64,000 nucleotides of DNA from Vitis vinifera (taxonomy: Eukaryota > Streptophyta > Magnoliopsida > Vitales > Vitaceae): NCBI RefSeq assembly GCF_030704535.1, contig NC_081822.1, positions 16,742,501-16,806,500 of the forward strand, written 5' to 3'. Shown here one piece after another: positions 11,544-26,960 of the stretch (within the stretch, counting starts at the first letter, position 1; each line of letters starts with the position of its first letter). Under the pieces are notes generated by a model. That model was not told the DNA's origin, ran no database searches, and worked only from the letters and a program-made list of their open reading frames with translations. Both the position numbers and the translations under genes were made by a program.

Positions 11544-14500
11544 AGTTACTATTATCGTTACCATTACCATCACCGTAATTTCCATTACTGTCACTATCAC
11601 CGTTACCGTCATCATCACTGTAACCGTTATCGTTACCATTACCATCACTGTTACTATCACAATAATCGTCACTGTTACCGTTACCGTTCCCGTTGTTGTC
11701 CCCATTACAATTACAGTTACCGTCACAGTTACTATCACTGTTATCGTTAGCGTCACCGTCACCGTCACCGTCACTGTTATTATCACCGTGACCATTATCG
11801 TTACCATTACCATTACCCTCACCGTTACTATCACAATAACCATCATTGTTACCCATTACCGTTCCCGTTGCCATCACTATTACAATTACCATCACCGTTA
11901 CCGTCGTTGTTACCATCACCGTTACTAACACAGTTACCATCACCGTTACTATTACCGTTACCATTACCATTCCCGTTGACATCACTATTACAATTACCAT
12001 CACCGTTACCGTCACTGTTACCATCACCGTTACTAACACAGTTACCATCACCGTTACTATTACTGTTACCATCACTGTTACTGTCACCGTTATCGTTATC
12101 GTTACCGTCATCGTTACCGTCACCATTACCGTTATCGTTTCCATTACCGTCACCATTATCATTACTGTTACCATTATCGTTACTGTCATTGTTAATGTCA
12201 CTCTTATCGTTACTGTTACTGTTACTATCACTGTGACTATCATCGTTACCATTACCGTTGTCGTCACCATTACCATTACCATTAAAGTTACCGTTACCAT
12301 CACTGTTAATGTTACCGTTACCATTACCGTTACCATTATCGTCACTGTCACTGTCACCATCATAGTCACTAATACTGTTACTGCCACCGTTACCGTTACT
12401 ATCACCGTTACCATCACTATTACCGTTAACGTCACCGTTATCCTTACCATCACTATTACTGTTATCGTCACCGTTATCAATACCATCACTATTATCATTA
12501 TCATTGTCGTAACCATTATCGTGACCATTACCGTCACCATCAGCATTACCATTACCGTCACCCTTACAATCACCATGACCATTACTGTCTCTATAACCAT
12601 GACCGCTACCGTTATTGTTTCTATTATTGTTACTATCATCGTTACCGTTACTATAACCGTTACCGTTACCGTTATCATGATCGTTACCGTAACCGTTATC
12701 ATCACTGTCACCATTATTGTCATCGTTACCTTGACTGTCACAGTTACCATAACCGTCAACATTACTGTCACCATCACCGTGATTTTCACAATTATCACCA
12801 TCTTCACCATCACCGTCATCGTTACCATCACTGTTTCAGTCACCGTGACCATGACCGTTACCGTTATTATCATCATTACCGTTACCGTTACCATTACCAT
12901 TGTCGTCACCGTTACAATGACCGTCACCGTTGCCATCACCGTTACCGTTACGGTCATCATTACCGTTATAGTTACCATCACTGTTACCATTGCCGTTACC
13001 TTCACTGTGACCGTTACCATCACCATGACTGTTACCGTTACCATCACCATCATAGTCACCATTACTGTTACTGTCAACATTACCGTTACTATCACCGTTA
13101 CAGTCATCGTTACCGTTACTATCACCATTACCTTAACTATTACTGTCAACGTCACCGTTACCATTACCGTCACTGTGATCATTACCAATACCATTATCTT
13201 TATCATTACTATTACCACTATTATTACTGTCTTCGATACTGTAATCATCACCGTTACCGAGACCGTTATTATCACCGTCACCGTTACAGTTACCATTATT
13301 GTCACTGTCATCGTTACCGTATTCATAACAGTTAAAGTGACCATTACTAACAGTTACCATTATCGTCACCATTACTGTAACTGTTACCGTTACCGTTACC
13401 ATCACCGTCACCTGACTGTCACCGTTACTATTACCGTCACTATTACCGTTACCGTAACCAATACCATTACTATTACGTCACTTTTGCCGTTACCTTTATC
13501 GTTACCATTATTTTTACCGTCACCGTTATAGTTACTGTTATCGTAACCATTATCGTTACCATTACTGTTACCATTACTGTGACCGTTATTGTGATCATGA
13601 CCCTTACCATCACCATTATCGTAACCGTCACTATTACCATTACCGTTAGCATTACCGTTAATGTTACTGTGATCGTTACCGTTACTCTCATCATTACTAT
13701 GACTGTTACCGATACAGTGATCTTTACCATCACCATTACTATGACCGTCACCGTTACCGTCACAGTCACCATTACCGTTACAGTCATTGTCACCATCACC
13801 GTCACCATTACCGTTATTGTTTCTGTTATTGTTACTGCTACTTTTACCGTTACTGTTACAGTTATCGTGATCGTTATCGTAACCGTTACCTTTACCGTCA
13901 CCGTTACTATCATCGTTACCTTGACCCTGACCGTTACTGTCACCGTCACCGTTACCATTACTGTTTCAATCACTGTGACCATCACCATTACCGTTGACGT
14001 TACTCTCATCATTACTAGGACTATTACCAATATAGTGACCGTTACTGTCACCATTATCGTGATCGTCAATGTTACCATCATAGTCACCGTGACTGTTACA
14101 GTCATCCTCACTATCACCGTCACCATTATTGTTACCAATACCGTTACCATGACCATCTCTGTAATTGCCATTACTGTCATGTTCACCGTTACTGTCACTG
14201 TTTCCGTCACCGTCGCCATTACCATCACTGTCACCGTCACCATTACCGTCGCAGTAACCGTCACAGTTATCGTTACCGTTACCGTCACTGCTATCGTTAT
14301 CGTCACCATTACCATTACCGTCATCGTTACTGTTACCATAATTGTGAACGTTATCATCACCGTTACCGTGACTGTCCTCGTTACCGTTACCGTCATTGTC
14401 ACCATCACCATTACCATTACCGTTACTATCACCGTTACCATCACTATTACTGTCAACATCACCTTTACCGTTACCATCATTGTTACCATTACCGTCACCA

Positions 14501-15703
14501 TTATCATTACCAACACTGTTATCGTTATCGTTATTGTTACCATTATTGTTACCGTATTCGATACTGTTATCATCACCATTACCGTGACTGTTACCATTAC
14601 CGTCACCGTAACTATTACCATAACCGTTACAATCACCGTCAATTATCATTATTGTCACCTTGACTGTTACGATTATCGTTACCATAACCATAACCATTAA
14701 AGTGACCATTACCGTGACAATTACAATTATCTTCACCGTTACTGTAGTCATTACCGTTACCTTCACCGTAACCGTTACTGTCACCGTCACCTCATTGTCA
14801 TCGTTACCGTTACAATCACAGTCACTATTACCGTTACCATCACCATAACCATTATAATAACCTTAACCGTAACCGTTACCATCACCGTCACCATCACCCT
14901 TACCGTCACCGTTACCATCATTGTTACCGTGACCGTTATCATGACCACGATCATTACCATCACCATCACCTTATCCGTCACTATTACCATTACCGTCACC
15001 ATTACCGTGACCGTGATCGTTTCCATCACCGTTATCGTTACCGTTACTGTTACCATCACCGTTACCGTCGCAGTGACCGTCATTGTTACCGTTACCGTTA
15101 TCATCACCATTACCGTTATTGTTACCGTTACCATCACCATTATCATTTCCGTAATCGTGAACATTATCGTCACCATTACAGTTACGGTGACCGTCCTCGT
15201 TACCGTTACCGTCATCATTACCATCACTATTACCGTTACCGTTACCGTCACCGTCACCATCACAATCACCACTACCGTTACCATCATCGTTACCGTTACT
15301 ATCATCGTTACCATTACCATCACTATTACCGTTAGTATCACCGTTACCGTCAGTATTACTATCACCGTTACCGTCACTATTACTGTCAACGTCATCGTTA
15401 CCGTTAGTATCATCGTTACCATCACTATTACTCTCAACGTCACTGTTACCGTCACTATTGCTGTTACCGTTACCGTCCCCGTTACCATTACTATCACCGT
15501 TACCATCACTATTACCATCAACGTCACCGTTACCGTCACTATTACTGTCAACGTCATTGTTACCGTCACCGTTACCGTTACCGTCACCATTATCATTACC
15601 AACACCGTTATCATTATTGTTACTATTACCATTACTATTATCGTATTTGATACTGTTATCGTCACCATTACCATTATCGTTATCGTTACTGTTACCATTA
15701 CTA
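11544..15703 (+). repeat. degenerate hexamer satellite, segment 4
   Basis: 4.2 kb of the plus-sense array, ending at a head-to-head switch of polarity. Early in the segment, around 11870-12060, a block of CCATTCCCGTTGACATC-type units is repeated, a recent local duplication. The end is marked by GTTACCAT...ATGGTAAC, an 8-bp inverted repeat with 7-bp spacer at 15691-15713, across the switch. Confidence 0.95.
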
Positions 15704-18700
15704 TGATGGTAACGGTCATGGTCATATTCACGGTTACGATATTGGTTACGGTGATAGTAACGATAACGATGACGGTAACAGTAATGGTTACTGTAACGGT
15801 GACGGTAATAGTAACAGTAATGGTAATGGTAATAATCACGGTAACGGTGATGGACACGGTGATTGAAACAGTGATGGTAACGGTGATGGTGACGGTGAGG
15901 GTGGCGATAACTGTGATGGTCACAGTGACGGTGACGGTAACGATGACGGTTATGTAATAGTCACAATCAAGGTAATGATGACGGTAATGGTGATGGTAAC
16001 GATTACGGTAATAGTCATGATAACAATAACGGTAACGGTGATGGTAATAATAATAAAAACAATAATGGTAACGATAACGGTGATGGTAACATAAACGGTA
16101 ATGATCACGGTGACTATAACGGTGACAATAATGGTAATGGTGACGGTGATGGTAATGGTTATGGTAACAGTTATGGTGATGGTGACTTTAACAGTCATGA
16201 TAACGGTGAAGATAAGGGTATCACGGATGGTAACGGTAATGGTAATGGTAAGATAACGATAACGGTGACGGTATTGATAACGGTGATGGTAATGGTAATG
16301 GTAATGGTGATGGTTAGGGTAACGGTGACAGTAATTGGAAACGGTGATGTTTACGGTAATAGTGACGGTAACAGTGATAGTAACGGTAATGGTGACGGTA
16401 TCGGTATTGGTGACTATGAGAGTGATAGTAACGGTAAAGGTAACGGTAATGGTGATGGTAACTTTAATGGTAACGGTAATAGTGATGGAAATGGTAATGG
16501 TCACGGTCATGGTAATGGTAATGGTGACGATAACGATCACGATTACGGTGATGGTAATGATAACAGTGACGGTAATGGCAATAGTGATTGTAACGATGAT
16601 ATTGACGATAACAGTGACGATAATGGTAACAGTAAAAGTAACAATGATGGTAACGGTAAGGGTGAAGATAATTGTCATAATGACGGTAATGGTGACGGTG
16701 AAGGTAATGATAATGGTCACAGTCACGCTAATGGTAACGGTAATGGTGACAGTCACGATAAGGGTGACGGTCACGATAAGGGTGACGGTTACGATAATGG
16801 TGATGGTAACCATCACGGTCACAATAACAATGACGGTAATGGTAATGGTTACGATAACGGTGACAATAAAAATAACGGTAACGATAACAATGATGGTAAC
16901 AGTAACGGTAATGGAAACGGTTACGGTGATGGTAATAGTAATGGTAACGGTAACAATGACAGTGAGGTGACAGTGACAATAATGGTTACAGTGACGGTAA
17001 CGGTAACGGTTATATTAATGGTGACAATAATTATAACTTTCACGGTAACAGTCACTTTAACAATTATGGTTACAGTAACGATAATCGTAACGGTCATGGT
17101 GACAATAACGGTAATTGTAATGGTGATGGTGATAGTAATGGTTATGGTAACAGTTACGGTGATGGTGACGATAACAATATCGAAGACTATACCAATAATG
17201 GTAACGGTGACGATACTTGTATTAAAGATGGTAGTAGTAATGGTAATGGTAGCGATAACGATAACGGTGTTGGTAATGATAACGGTGACAGTAACAGTAA
17301 CGGTGACATTGATAGTAATAGTGATGGTAACGATAACGGTGATAGTAATGATAACAGTGATGGTAACAATGATAGTAAAGGTAATGATGACGATAATGAT
17401 GATAGTAACGGTAATGGTGATTGTGATGGTGACGATAACATTTATGGTGATGGTGACGGTGACGGTAACGGTAACGGGGACGGTCACCGTAACGGTAATG
17501 GTGACAATAAAGTTCATGATTACGGTAAAGATAACGGTGACGACAACGGTAACGATAACAATAATGGTAACGGTGATGATAACGATAACGATAACAGTGA
17601 CGGTTACTACGATGGTAAGGGTGATAGTAATGATAACGGTAATGGTAACAGTAACAGTAATGGTAACGATAACGATAACGATGACGGAAATGGTCACGGT
17701 AATGGTAATAGTGACGGTTACGGTAATGGTGATGGGAACGATCATAGCCACGATAACGATCACAGTAACTGTGACGGTAATGGTTATAGTAATGGTTACG
17801 GTGATGGTAATGGTAACGGTAATGATTACAATAACTGTAACTGTAACGGTGATGGTAATAGTAATGGTAATGGAAACGGTAATGAGGATGGTAACGGTGA
17901 CGGTAATGGCTATATTTATGATTACTGTAATGGTTACGGTGATGGTAACGGTAATAGTGACCGTGATTATAATAATAACGGTAATGGTAATGGTAACGGT
18001 GATGATAACGGTAAAGTAACGGTAAAAGTAACAGTAACTGTAACAGTGATGGTTACGATAATGATTATGGTAACGATTATGGTGATAGTAACGATAAAAG
18101 TAACTGTAACTGTTACAGTGACGGTGACAATAACGATCACTATAACTGTGATGGTAATAGTAACCGTAATGGTAACAATAACGATGACGGTAACAGTAAT
18201 GAAAATGATGACAGAAACGGTGATGGTGATTGTAAAAGTGACGGTAACGATAACAGTGACGGTAACGATAATGGTGACGATGACGGTGGCAGTAACGGTC
18301 ACAGTCACGCTGATGGTAACGGTGATGGTGACGGTAACGGTGATTATAACGATGATGGTAACAGTGACACTAATGGCTATGATAACGGTAATGATGACGA
18401 TGACGATGACGGTAACAGTATCGGTAACAATCACAATAACGGTGATGGTAACGTTGTTGATAATGGTAATGTTTATAGTGACGGCAATGGTAACACTCTC
18501 GGTAATGGTCACGATAATGGTTATGGTGACGGTAACAATAACGGTGACGGTTATCGTAACGATAATAGTAATGGTGATGGTGACAATAACGGTAACCGTG
18601 ACAGTAACAGTGACTCTAACGGTTATGGTAACAATGACGGTCAGAGTAATGGTAATTATAATGGTGAAGGTTATGGTGACAGTGATGGTAACAGTGACAG

Positions 18701-21700
18701 TGACGGTGACTGTAACGGTGATGGTAACAGTGACTGTAACGGCTCAGGTGACAATCACTGTAACGGTAACAGTGATGGTAACGGTAATGGTAACGGTGAC
18801 GGTAATATTAACGGTAACGATAATTGTTACGGTGACAGTAATGGAGATGGTCAAGGTGATTGAAATGGAGATGGTAACGGTAACAGTGACGGTAACGGTG
18901 AAGGTAACAGTTACAGTAACGGTTACGATAACGATTATAGTAAAGGTTATGGTAACGATTACAGTAAAGGTTACGATCATGATAAGGGTAATGGTAATGG
19001 TCACGATAATGGTAATGGAAACGGTGATGGTGACAATTACGGTAACCGTAATGGTAACAATAACAATGACGATTACGGTATTGGTGACGGTAACGGTCAC
19101 CATCATGGTAATGTTCACAGTAACAATGACGGTAATTATGATGGTAAAGGTGACGATAATGGTCACGGTGATGGTAATGATAACGGTAACGGTGACAGTG
19201 ACGGTGACGACAAAGGTGATGGTGACGGTGATGACAATGGTAACGATGATGGTAATGGTGACGATAACTATGATGGTAGCGGTAATGGGGACGGTCATGG
19301 TAACGGTAATGGTGACGATAATGTGCACGATTACAGTAACGGTAACGGTGATGGTAATGGTAATGGTAACTTTAACGGTAATGGAATTATAATTGTAACG
19401 GTAACAGTGAAGATTGCGGTAACGGTGCTAGTAATGGTAATGGTAACAGTAATGGTCACAGTGATGATAACGGTGATGGTGACGATAATGGTGATAGTGA
19501 CGTTAACGGTAATGGTGATAGTGACAGTAATGGCGATTATGATGATGGTCATGGTAACGGTGAGGGACATGGTGATTGAAACAGTGACGGTAATAGTGAC
19601 GGTGACGGTGACGGTGGCGATAATTATGACGGTAACGATGACGGTTACAGTAACAATCACGATCAAGGTAACAATGACGGTAACAGTGATGGTAATGGTA
19701 ACGGTGATAGTAACGGTAATGGTAACAGTCACGATAACGGTAACGGTGATGGTAATAATAACAGAAACAATAACGGTAACGATAACGGTGATGGTAACAG
19801 AGACGATAACGGTAACAGTGATGGTAATAGTAATGGTGACGGTGATGTTAACGGCCATGATAACGATGAAGATAACGGTATTGCGAATGATAACAGTAAT
19901 GGTAATGATAACGATAACGATAACGGTGACGGTACTGATAACGGTGATGGTAAGGGTAATGGTGACGATAATAGTGATAGTAACGGTAACGGTGACGATA
20001 ACAGTATTGGTGACTATGATGGTGACTGTGACGGTAACGGTAATGGTGACGGTAATGGTAACGATGATGGTAACCTTAACGGTAACGGTAATGGTGATGG
20101 AAATGGTAATGGTCACGGTCACGGTAATGGTGATAGAAATGGTAATGGTCACGGTCACAGTAACGGTAACGGTGACGATAATTGTCATGATGATGGTAAC
20201 GATAACGTTCATGGTCACAGTAACGGTAACAGTGATGGTAACGTTGATGATAACGGTGACTGTGATGGTAACGATGACAGTAACGGTGACAGTCATGGTA
20301 ACAGTATCGATAACGGTATAATGAAAACCGTAACGGTGACTATAATAGTAACGGTAATGGTAACGGTAACGGTAATAATAACGGTGACAAAAACGGTCAC
20401 GGTAACGGTGACGGTCACGATCACGGTAATGGTGACGGTAATGGTAACGATAACAGTAACTATAACGGTGATTGTAAAAATAATGGTAACGATAAAGGTA
20501 ATGATAACAGTGATGCTAACAGTAACGGTAACAATAACGGTGATGGTAACGATGATGGTAACAGTAACGGTAATGAAAACGATAACGGTGATGGAAACAG
20601 TGACGGTAACGATTACAATAACAGTAATGGTGACTGTGGTAGTAATGGTAATGATAACGGTGACAATGAGGTGACGGTGACGGTAATGGTTATGATGACA
20701 ATAACAGTAACGATTATAGTAACGGTGACGATAATTATAACTTTCACAGTAACGGTCACTTTAACGGTTATGGTTAGGGTAACGATAACTGTAATGGTGA
20801 CGGTGACAATAATGGTAATTGTAACGGTGATGATGATAGTGACGGTTATGGTAACAGTTACGATGATTGTGACGGTAATGGTCAAGGTAACAGTGACAAT
20901 AACAGTATCGAATAAGGTAACAGTAATGGTAACGGTGACGATGCCTATATGAAAGACAGTAGTAGTAATGGTAACTGTAACAATAACAATAATGGTGTTG
21001 GTAATGATAACGGTGACGGTAACAGTAATGGTAACGGTAACGGTAACAGTGACATTGATAGTAGTAGTGATGGTAACGGTGATAGTAACGGTAATAGTGA
21101 TGGTAACGGTGATAGTAAAGGTAACGATGACGGTAACAGTGATAGTAACGATAACGGTGATGGTAATGATAACAGTGACGGTCATAGTGACGGTAATGGT
21201 AATGGTGACGGTAACGGTGATGGTAACAATGACTGTAATGGTAATGGGGACGGTCACCGTAACTGTAATGGTGATGATAACGTTCACGATTACAGTAATG
21301 CTAACGGTGACGGTAATGGTTACGGTGATAGTAACGGTAATGGTAACTGTGACAGTAATGGTAACGGTAACGGTGACAGTGAGGTGACGATGGCAGTAAT
21401 GGTAACGGTAATGGTGATGGTAATGGTAATGGTGATTGTGATGGTGACGATAATGGTAACGGTGACGATAATGGTAACGATAATGGTAATGGTGATGGTG
21501 ATGGTAATGATGACGGTAATGGTAATGGGGACGGTCACCATAATAGTAATGGTGACAATAACATTCACGATTACGATAACGACAACGGTGACGGTAATAG
21601 TAATGGTAACAATAATGATAATGGTGATGATAACGATAACGATAACAATGATGGTTACTATGATGTTAACGATAACGGTAACAGTAATGGTGATGGTAAC

Positions 21701-22440
21701 TGTAATGGTAATAGTAACTATAACGATAACGATGACAGAAACGGCCACGATCACGGTAATGGTGACGGTTACGATAATGGTGATGGTAATGGTCATGGTC
21801 ACGATAACGGTCACAGTAACTGTGACGGTAATGGTGACAGTAATGGTTACAGTAACGGTAATGGTAAAGGTAATGGTTACGATAACTGTAATTGTAACGG
21901 TGATGGTAAAAATTACTGTAAAGGTAAAGGTAACGGTAACAGTGATGGTAACAGTGACACTAACAGTAATGGTAACGGTAACGATGACGGTAACAATTAT
22001 GATTACAATTACTGTAACGGTTACGATAATAGTGACTGTGATTGTAACAGTAACGGTAACGGTGATAGTGAGATGACGGTGATGATAACGGTTACATTGA
22101 CGATAACGGTAACGATTATAATAACGGTGAAGTTAATGGTAACTATCACGGTAACGGTCACTTTTACGGTTATGGTTACGGTAACGATAATCGTAATGGT
22201 GATGGTGATCATAATGGTAATTGACAGTGATAGTAACGGTTATGGTAACAGTTACGGTGACGGTGACGATAATGGTCATGGTAACGGTAACGGTGAGGAT
22301 AACAGTATAGAATATGGTAATAGTAATGGTAGTAGTAACGATAACGATAATGGTGTTGGTAATGATAACGGTGACGACAATGGTAACGATGACTGTAAGG
22401 TAACGGTGACGATAACAGTAACGTTGACAGTAATAGTGAC
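15704..22440 (-). repeat. inverted domain of the hexamer satellite
   Basis: For 6.7 kb the array reads R-A-Y-R-R-T on the plus strand (GGTAAC, GGTGAC, GATAAC), the exact complement of the neighbouring segments. The left switch is at about 15700-15706 and the right switch at about 22440/22441, where ...TAATAGTGAC abuts CCTTACCATC. An inverted copy of the higher-order signature (CAATTATCG / TAATATT / CTCCATT order) lies at about 18800-18980. The domain is therefore the same satellite lineage turned round, not an independent repeat. Confidence 0.95.
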
Positions 22441-25400
22441 CCTTACCATCACCATTACCGTGACCGTCGCCGTTACTCACTGTTACCATTACCGTTATAG
22501 TCATCGTAACCATCACCATTATTGTTACCGTTACCATGACCATCACCGTAATCACCATTACTGTCACTATCACCGTTACCGTCACTATTACCGTTATAGT
22601 CATTGTCATTGTTACCTTTATCATCACCGTGATCATTATCGTTACTATTACCGTCACCAATACTGTCACTGTTACCGTAATCATTACCGTTACAATTATC
22701 GTTTCCATTACCTCTACCGTCACCGTTCTCGTTACCATCATCGTTCCCGTTACCATCATCGTTACTGTTACAATAATTGTGTACGTTATCATCACCATTA
22801 TCGTTACCGTGACTGTCCTGATTACCGTTATTGTCATAGTTATCGTCACCGTTACTGTCACCGTCACCATTATCGTTACCGTTATCATTACCGTCACCAT
22901 GACCATTATCGTCACCTTTAGTGCCACCGTTACCGTCATTGTTACTGTGAATGTTACCATGATCGTGACCGTTACCATAACCGTCACCGTTACTATCATT
23001 GTTACAGTTACCATTACTATTACCGTCATCGTAATTGTAACCATCACCGTTACCATTACAGTTATCATGATCGTTACCTTTACCGTTATCGTGATTGTAA
23101 ACTTTACTGTAATCGTTACTGTAACCATTATTGTAACCGTTACAGTCACCGTTATCGTCACCATCACTCTTATCGTCACCGTTACCATTACCATCTCTAT
23201 TTTCATCACCTTTACCGTCTCTGTTACTGCCACCGTAACAATTATCGTTACCGTTAATATTACCGTCACTGTTACCGTGATCGTTACCATTACCATTACT
23301 GTTACCATTACATTGACCGTCACCATTACCACTACCGTTATTGCTTCTACCACCGTCACCCTAGCCGTTACCATCACTATTACCATCACCGCTACAGTCA
23401 CCATCAGCGTCACCATTACCGTTACTGTCACCGTCACCGTCACCGTAACCGTCACCATTACAATTACCATTACTCTCACCGTCTTTGTTACCATCACCAT
23501 AACCGTTAACGTCACTATTACTGTCACGGTTACCGTTATTGTCATCGTCACTATTACTATTATCGTTATGATAACCGTCACTGTTATTGTTACCGTCACC
23601 ATTATTGCTACCGTTATCGTTACCGTCACCATAACTATTATCGAGAGTGTTACTGTTACTGTCACTATAAATGTTACCATTACAGTTACTGTCACCATTA
23701 CCATTAGCGTTACCATTACTGTTACCATCACTGTGACCATCATCATGACCGCCACTGTTATCGTTATCGTCACCCTTAACGTCATTGTGATTTTCACCAT
23801 CACCATTAGCATCTTCGTTACTGTCACCGTCACCGTTACTGTCACCATTATCGTCATAGTTACCGTGACTATGACCGTGACCGTTACTATCATTGTTACC
23901 GTCATCGTTACCGTAACCGTTACCGTAACCGTTACCTTTACCGTTACTGTTATCGTCACTATAACCCTTATCGTTACCTTCACTATAACTATTACCGAGA
24001 CCATTACCAAGAGTGTTACAGTTACCGTCACTATAAACGTTACCGTTACCGTTACTGTTAGCGTCACCATTACTGTTACCGTCACCATGACCATCATCAT
24101 GACCGCCACTATTATCGTCACCATTACAGTCACCGTTAACGTCGTTGTGACCATAACCATCGTCATTACCATCATCGTCACCGTCACCGTTACTGTCACC
24201 ATTACCGTCACTATTATCATGACCGTCATCGTTACCGTTACTGCCACCGTTACCGTTAGCGTCACCATTACTATCACCGTCACTGTGTCTATCACCATGA
24301 CCGACACTATGATCATCAGCATGACCGATACTATTATCATCATCGTGACCGTAACCATCACCGTTAGCATCATCATTACCGTCACCATTACCGTTACTAT
24401 TACCATGACCATGACCGTGACCGTGACCATTATCATCATTGTTACCATCATCGTTACCTTTACCGTTATTATAACCATTACTATCACCCTTACCATCACT
24501 GTTACCATCACCATCACCGTTATCGTCATCGTTACTGTCACCATTATCATCACTGTTGCAGTTATCGTCACCGTTACTATAACCATCACTACTGCCATTA
24601 CCTTCACCGTTACTGTTACCATCACCGTTATCGTTACGGTTACTGTCACCATTATTGTTACTGTTACCATTACCCTCACCGTTACTATTACCATCACCAT
24701 TACCATTACCGTCACCATTACCATTACTGTTACTGTCCATGATATCGTTACTGCTACTGTTACCATCCCTATCACCGTTACCCTCACCGTTATCGTTATT
24801 GTCACCGTAACTGTTATCGTCACTATTACCGTCACCTTTACCTTTGTAGTCACTATTACCACCACCGTCACCGCCACCGTTATTATTACTGTCATAGTCA
24901 CCATTACCGTTACTGTCACCATAACTGTTACCATCGTTGTCAACTTTATCGTCACCATTTCCGTCATCGTTACCATCTCCATTACTGTTACAATTATTGT
25001 TACTGTTATCGTTACCTTTACCATGACCGTTACCGTTAGCGTTACTATTACCGTCACTTTTACCGTTACCTTTACCTTTACTGATATTGTTACCGTCATT
25101 GTTTCCGATACCGTCACCGTAACCATTACCGTCACTGTTACTTTAATCGTTAACGTGATCGTGAACGTTACCATCACCATTCCCGTAACCATCACCGTTA
25201 TAGTCACTCTTACCAGAACTGTTACAATAATCGTAATCATCATCGCTATCGTCACCATTATCGTTACAATTACTATCACCGTTACCATTATCATCACCGT
25301 AATTGTTATCGTCACTATTACTATTACTATCATCGTTATCGTAACTATTATTGTTACCGTTAGGGTTACTGTCAGCATCACCATCACCATAACCATCACC

Positions 25401-26246
25401 CTTATCTTTACTGTTGCGGTCACCATCACCGTTATTGTTACCGTTAATGTTACAGTCACCCTAACCATTATCATAACCGTTATTATAACCGTCACCGTTA
25501 TCGTCACTTTCAACATTACCATCATCGTTATAGTTATTGTTACCGTTACTTTTACCATCACCATTACTGTTTTCGTTACTGTTACCGTCACTGATACCAT
25601 TACCGTTACTGTTACCGTCATAGTAACTGTCACCGTTACTGTTACCGTCATCATTACCATGACCATGATCGTTATCATTAGTGTCATCGTCACCGTTAGC
25701 GTTACTGTCACCATAACCATTATCGTTACCGTCACCGTAACTGTTACCGTCACCATCACCATTATCGTCATTGTCACCGTTACTGTCACCATTTTCATTA
25801 TCGTTTTCATCACCGTTACCGTCATTGTTATTGTTACCATTACAGTTACTGTTACCGTCATAGTTCCCATTATCGTTACCATTATCGTTACTGCCACTAT
25901 CACTGTTACCGTTACCATTACAATTACCGTAATTGTTACAATAATTGTTATCATAACCGTTACTGTCACCATTACCGTTATCGTCATAGTTATTGTCACC
26001 GTTACCATAACCGTGATCGTGACCGTTACTGTTACCATTACAGTCACCGAAACCATTACCGTAACCGTTACTATCACCATTATCGTCATCGTTATAGTCA
26101 CCGTCACCATTATCGTCACCGTCATCATTACCGTCACCATTACCTTGAGCATGAGCATGGTCGTTACCATCACTGTCACCGTTATAGTCACCGTTACCTT
26201 CACTGTTTCCAGCACCGTTACCGTCACCGTTACCGTTACCATTACC

Positions 26247-26960
26247 GTCACAATTACCCTGATCCTTACCATTATTGTCATTGTCACCGTTACTTTTACC
26301 ATCATCGTAACCGTTACAATTACAATAACCGTTACCATTACAATAACCGTTACCATCACCATTACCGTCATCGTTACCGTTACCGTCACCGTCATTGTCA
26401 CCGTTACCGTTACCATTACTATTACTATTATTGTCACCGTTACCATGACCGTTACCATCACTATTAGCTTCATCGTTACCGTTACCATTACCGTTACCAT
26501 CATTATTAGCTTCACCATTACCATTACAGTCACCATCACCGTTACCGTCACCGTTACCGTTACCATTACCGTCACAATTACCCTGATCCTTACTATTACT
26601 GTCATTGTCACCGTTACTTTTACCATCATCGTAACCATTACTGTTACAATAACCGTTACCATCACCATTACCGTCATCGTTACCATTACCGTCACCATTA
26701 CTTTTACCATCATCGTAACCATTACCGTTACAATAACCGTTACCATCACCATTACCGTCATCGTTACCGTTACCGTCACCGTCATTGTCACCGTTACCGT
26801 TACCGTTACCATTACTATTACTATTATTGTCACCGTTACCATGACCGTTACCATCACTATTAGTTTCACCGTTACCATCACTATTAGTTTCACCGTTACC
26901 ATTACCATTACCGTTACCATCACTATTAGCTTCACCATTACCATTACAGTCACCGTCACT
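26247..26960 (+). repeat. young ~324-bp tandem duplication within the satellite
   Basis: The non-consensus string CAATTACCCTGATCCTTAC occurs at about 26250 and again at about 26574, 324 bp apart. Long stretches on either side agree almost base for base, including ACTTTTACCATCATCGTAAC and CATCACTATTAGCTTCACC. Part of the unit is repeated a third time at about 26700-26800. Such high identity contrasts with the general degeneracy of the array and marks recent amplification. Confidence 0.75.

Noticed and set aside
26247..26960. CRISPR-like regular repeats
   Set aside because: These are direct tandem copies without unique spacers, in a eukaryotic repeat, with no cas genes.
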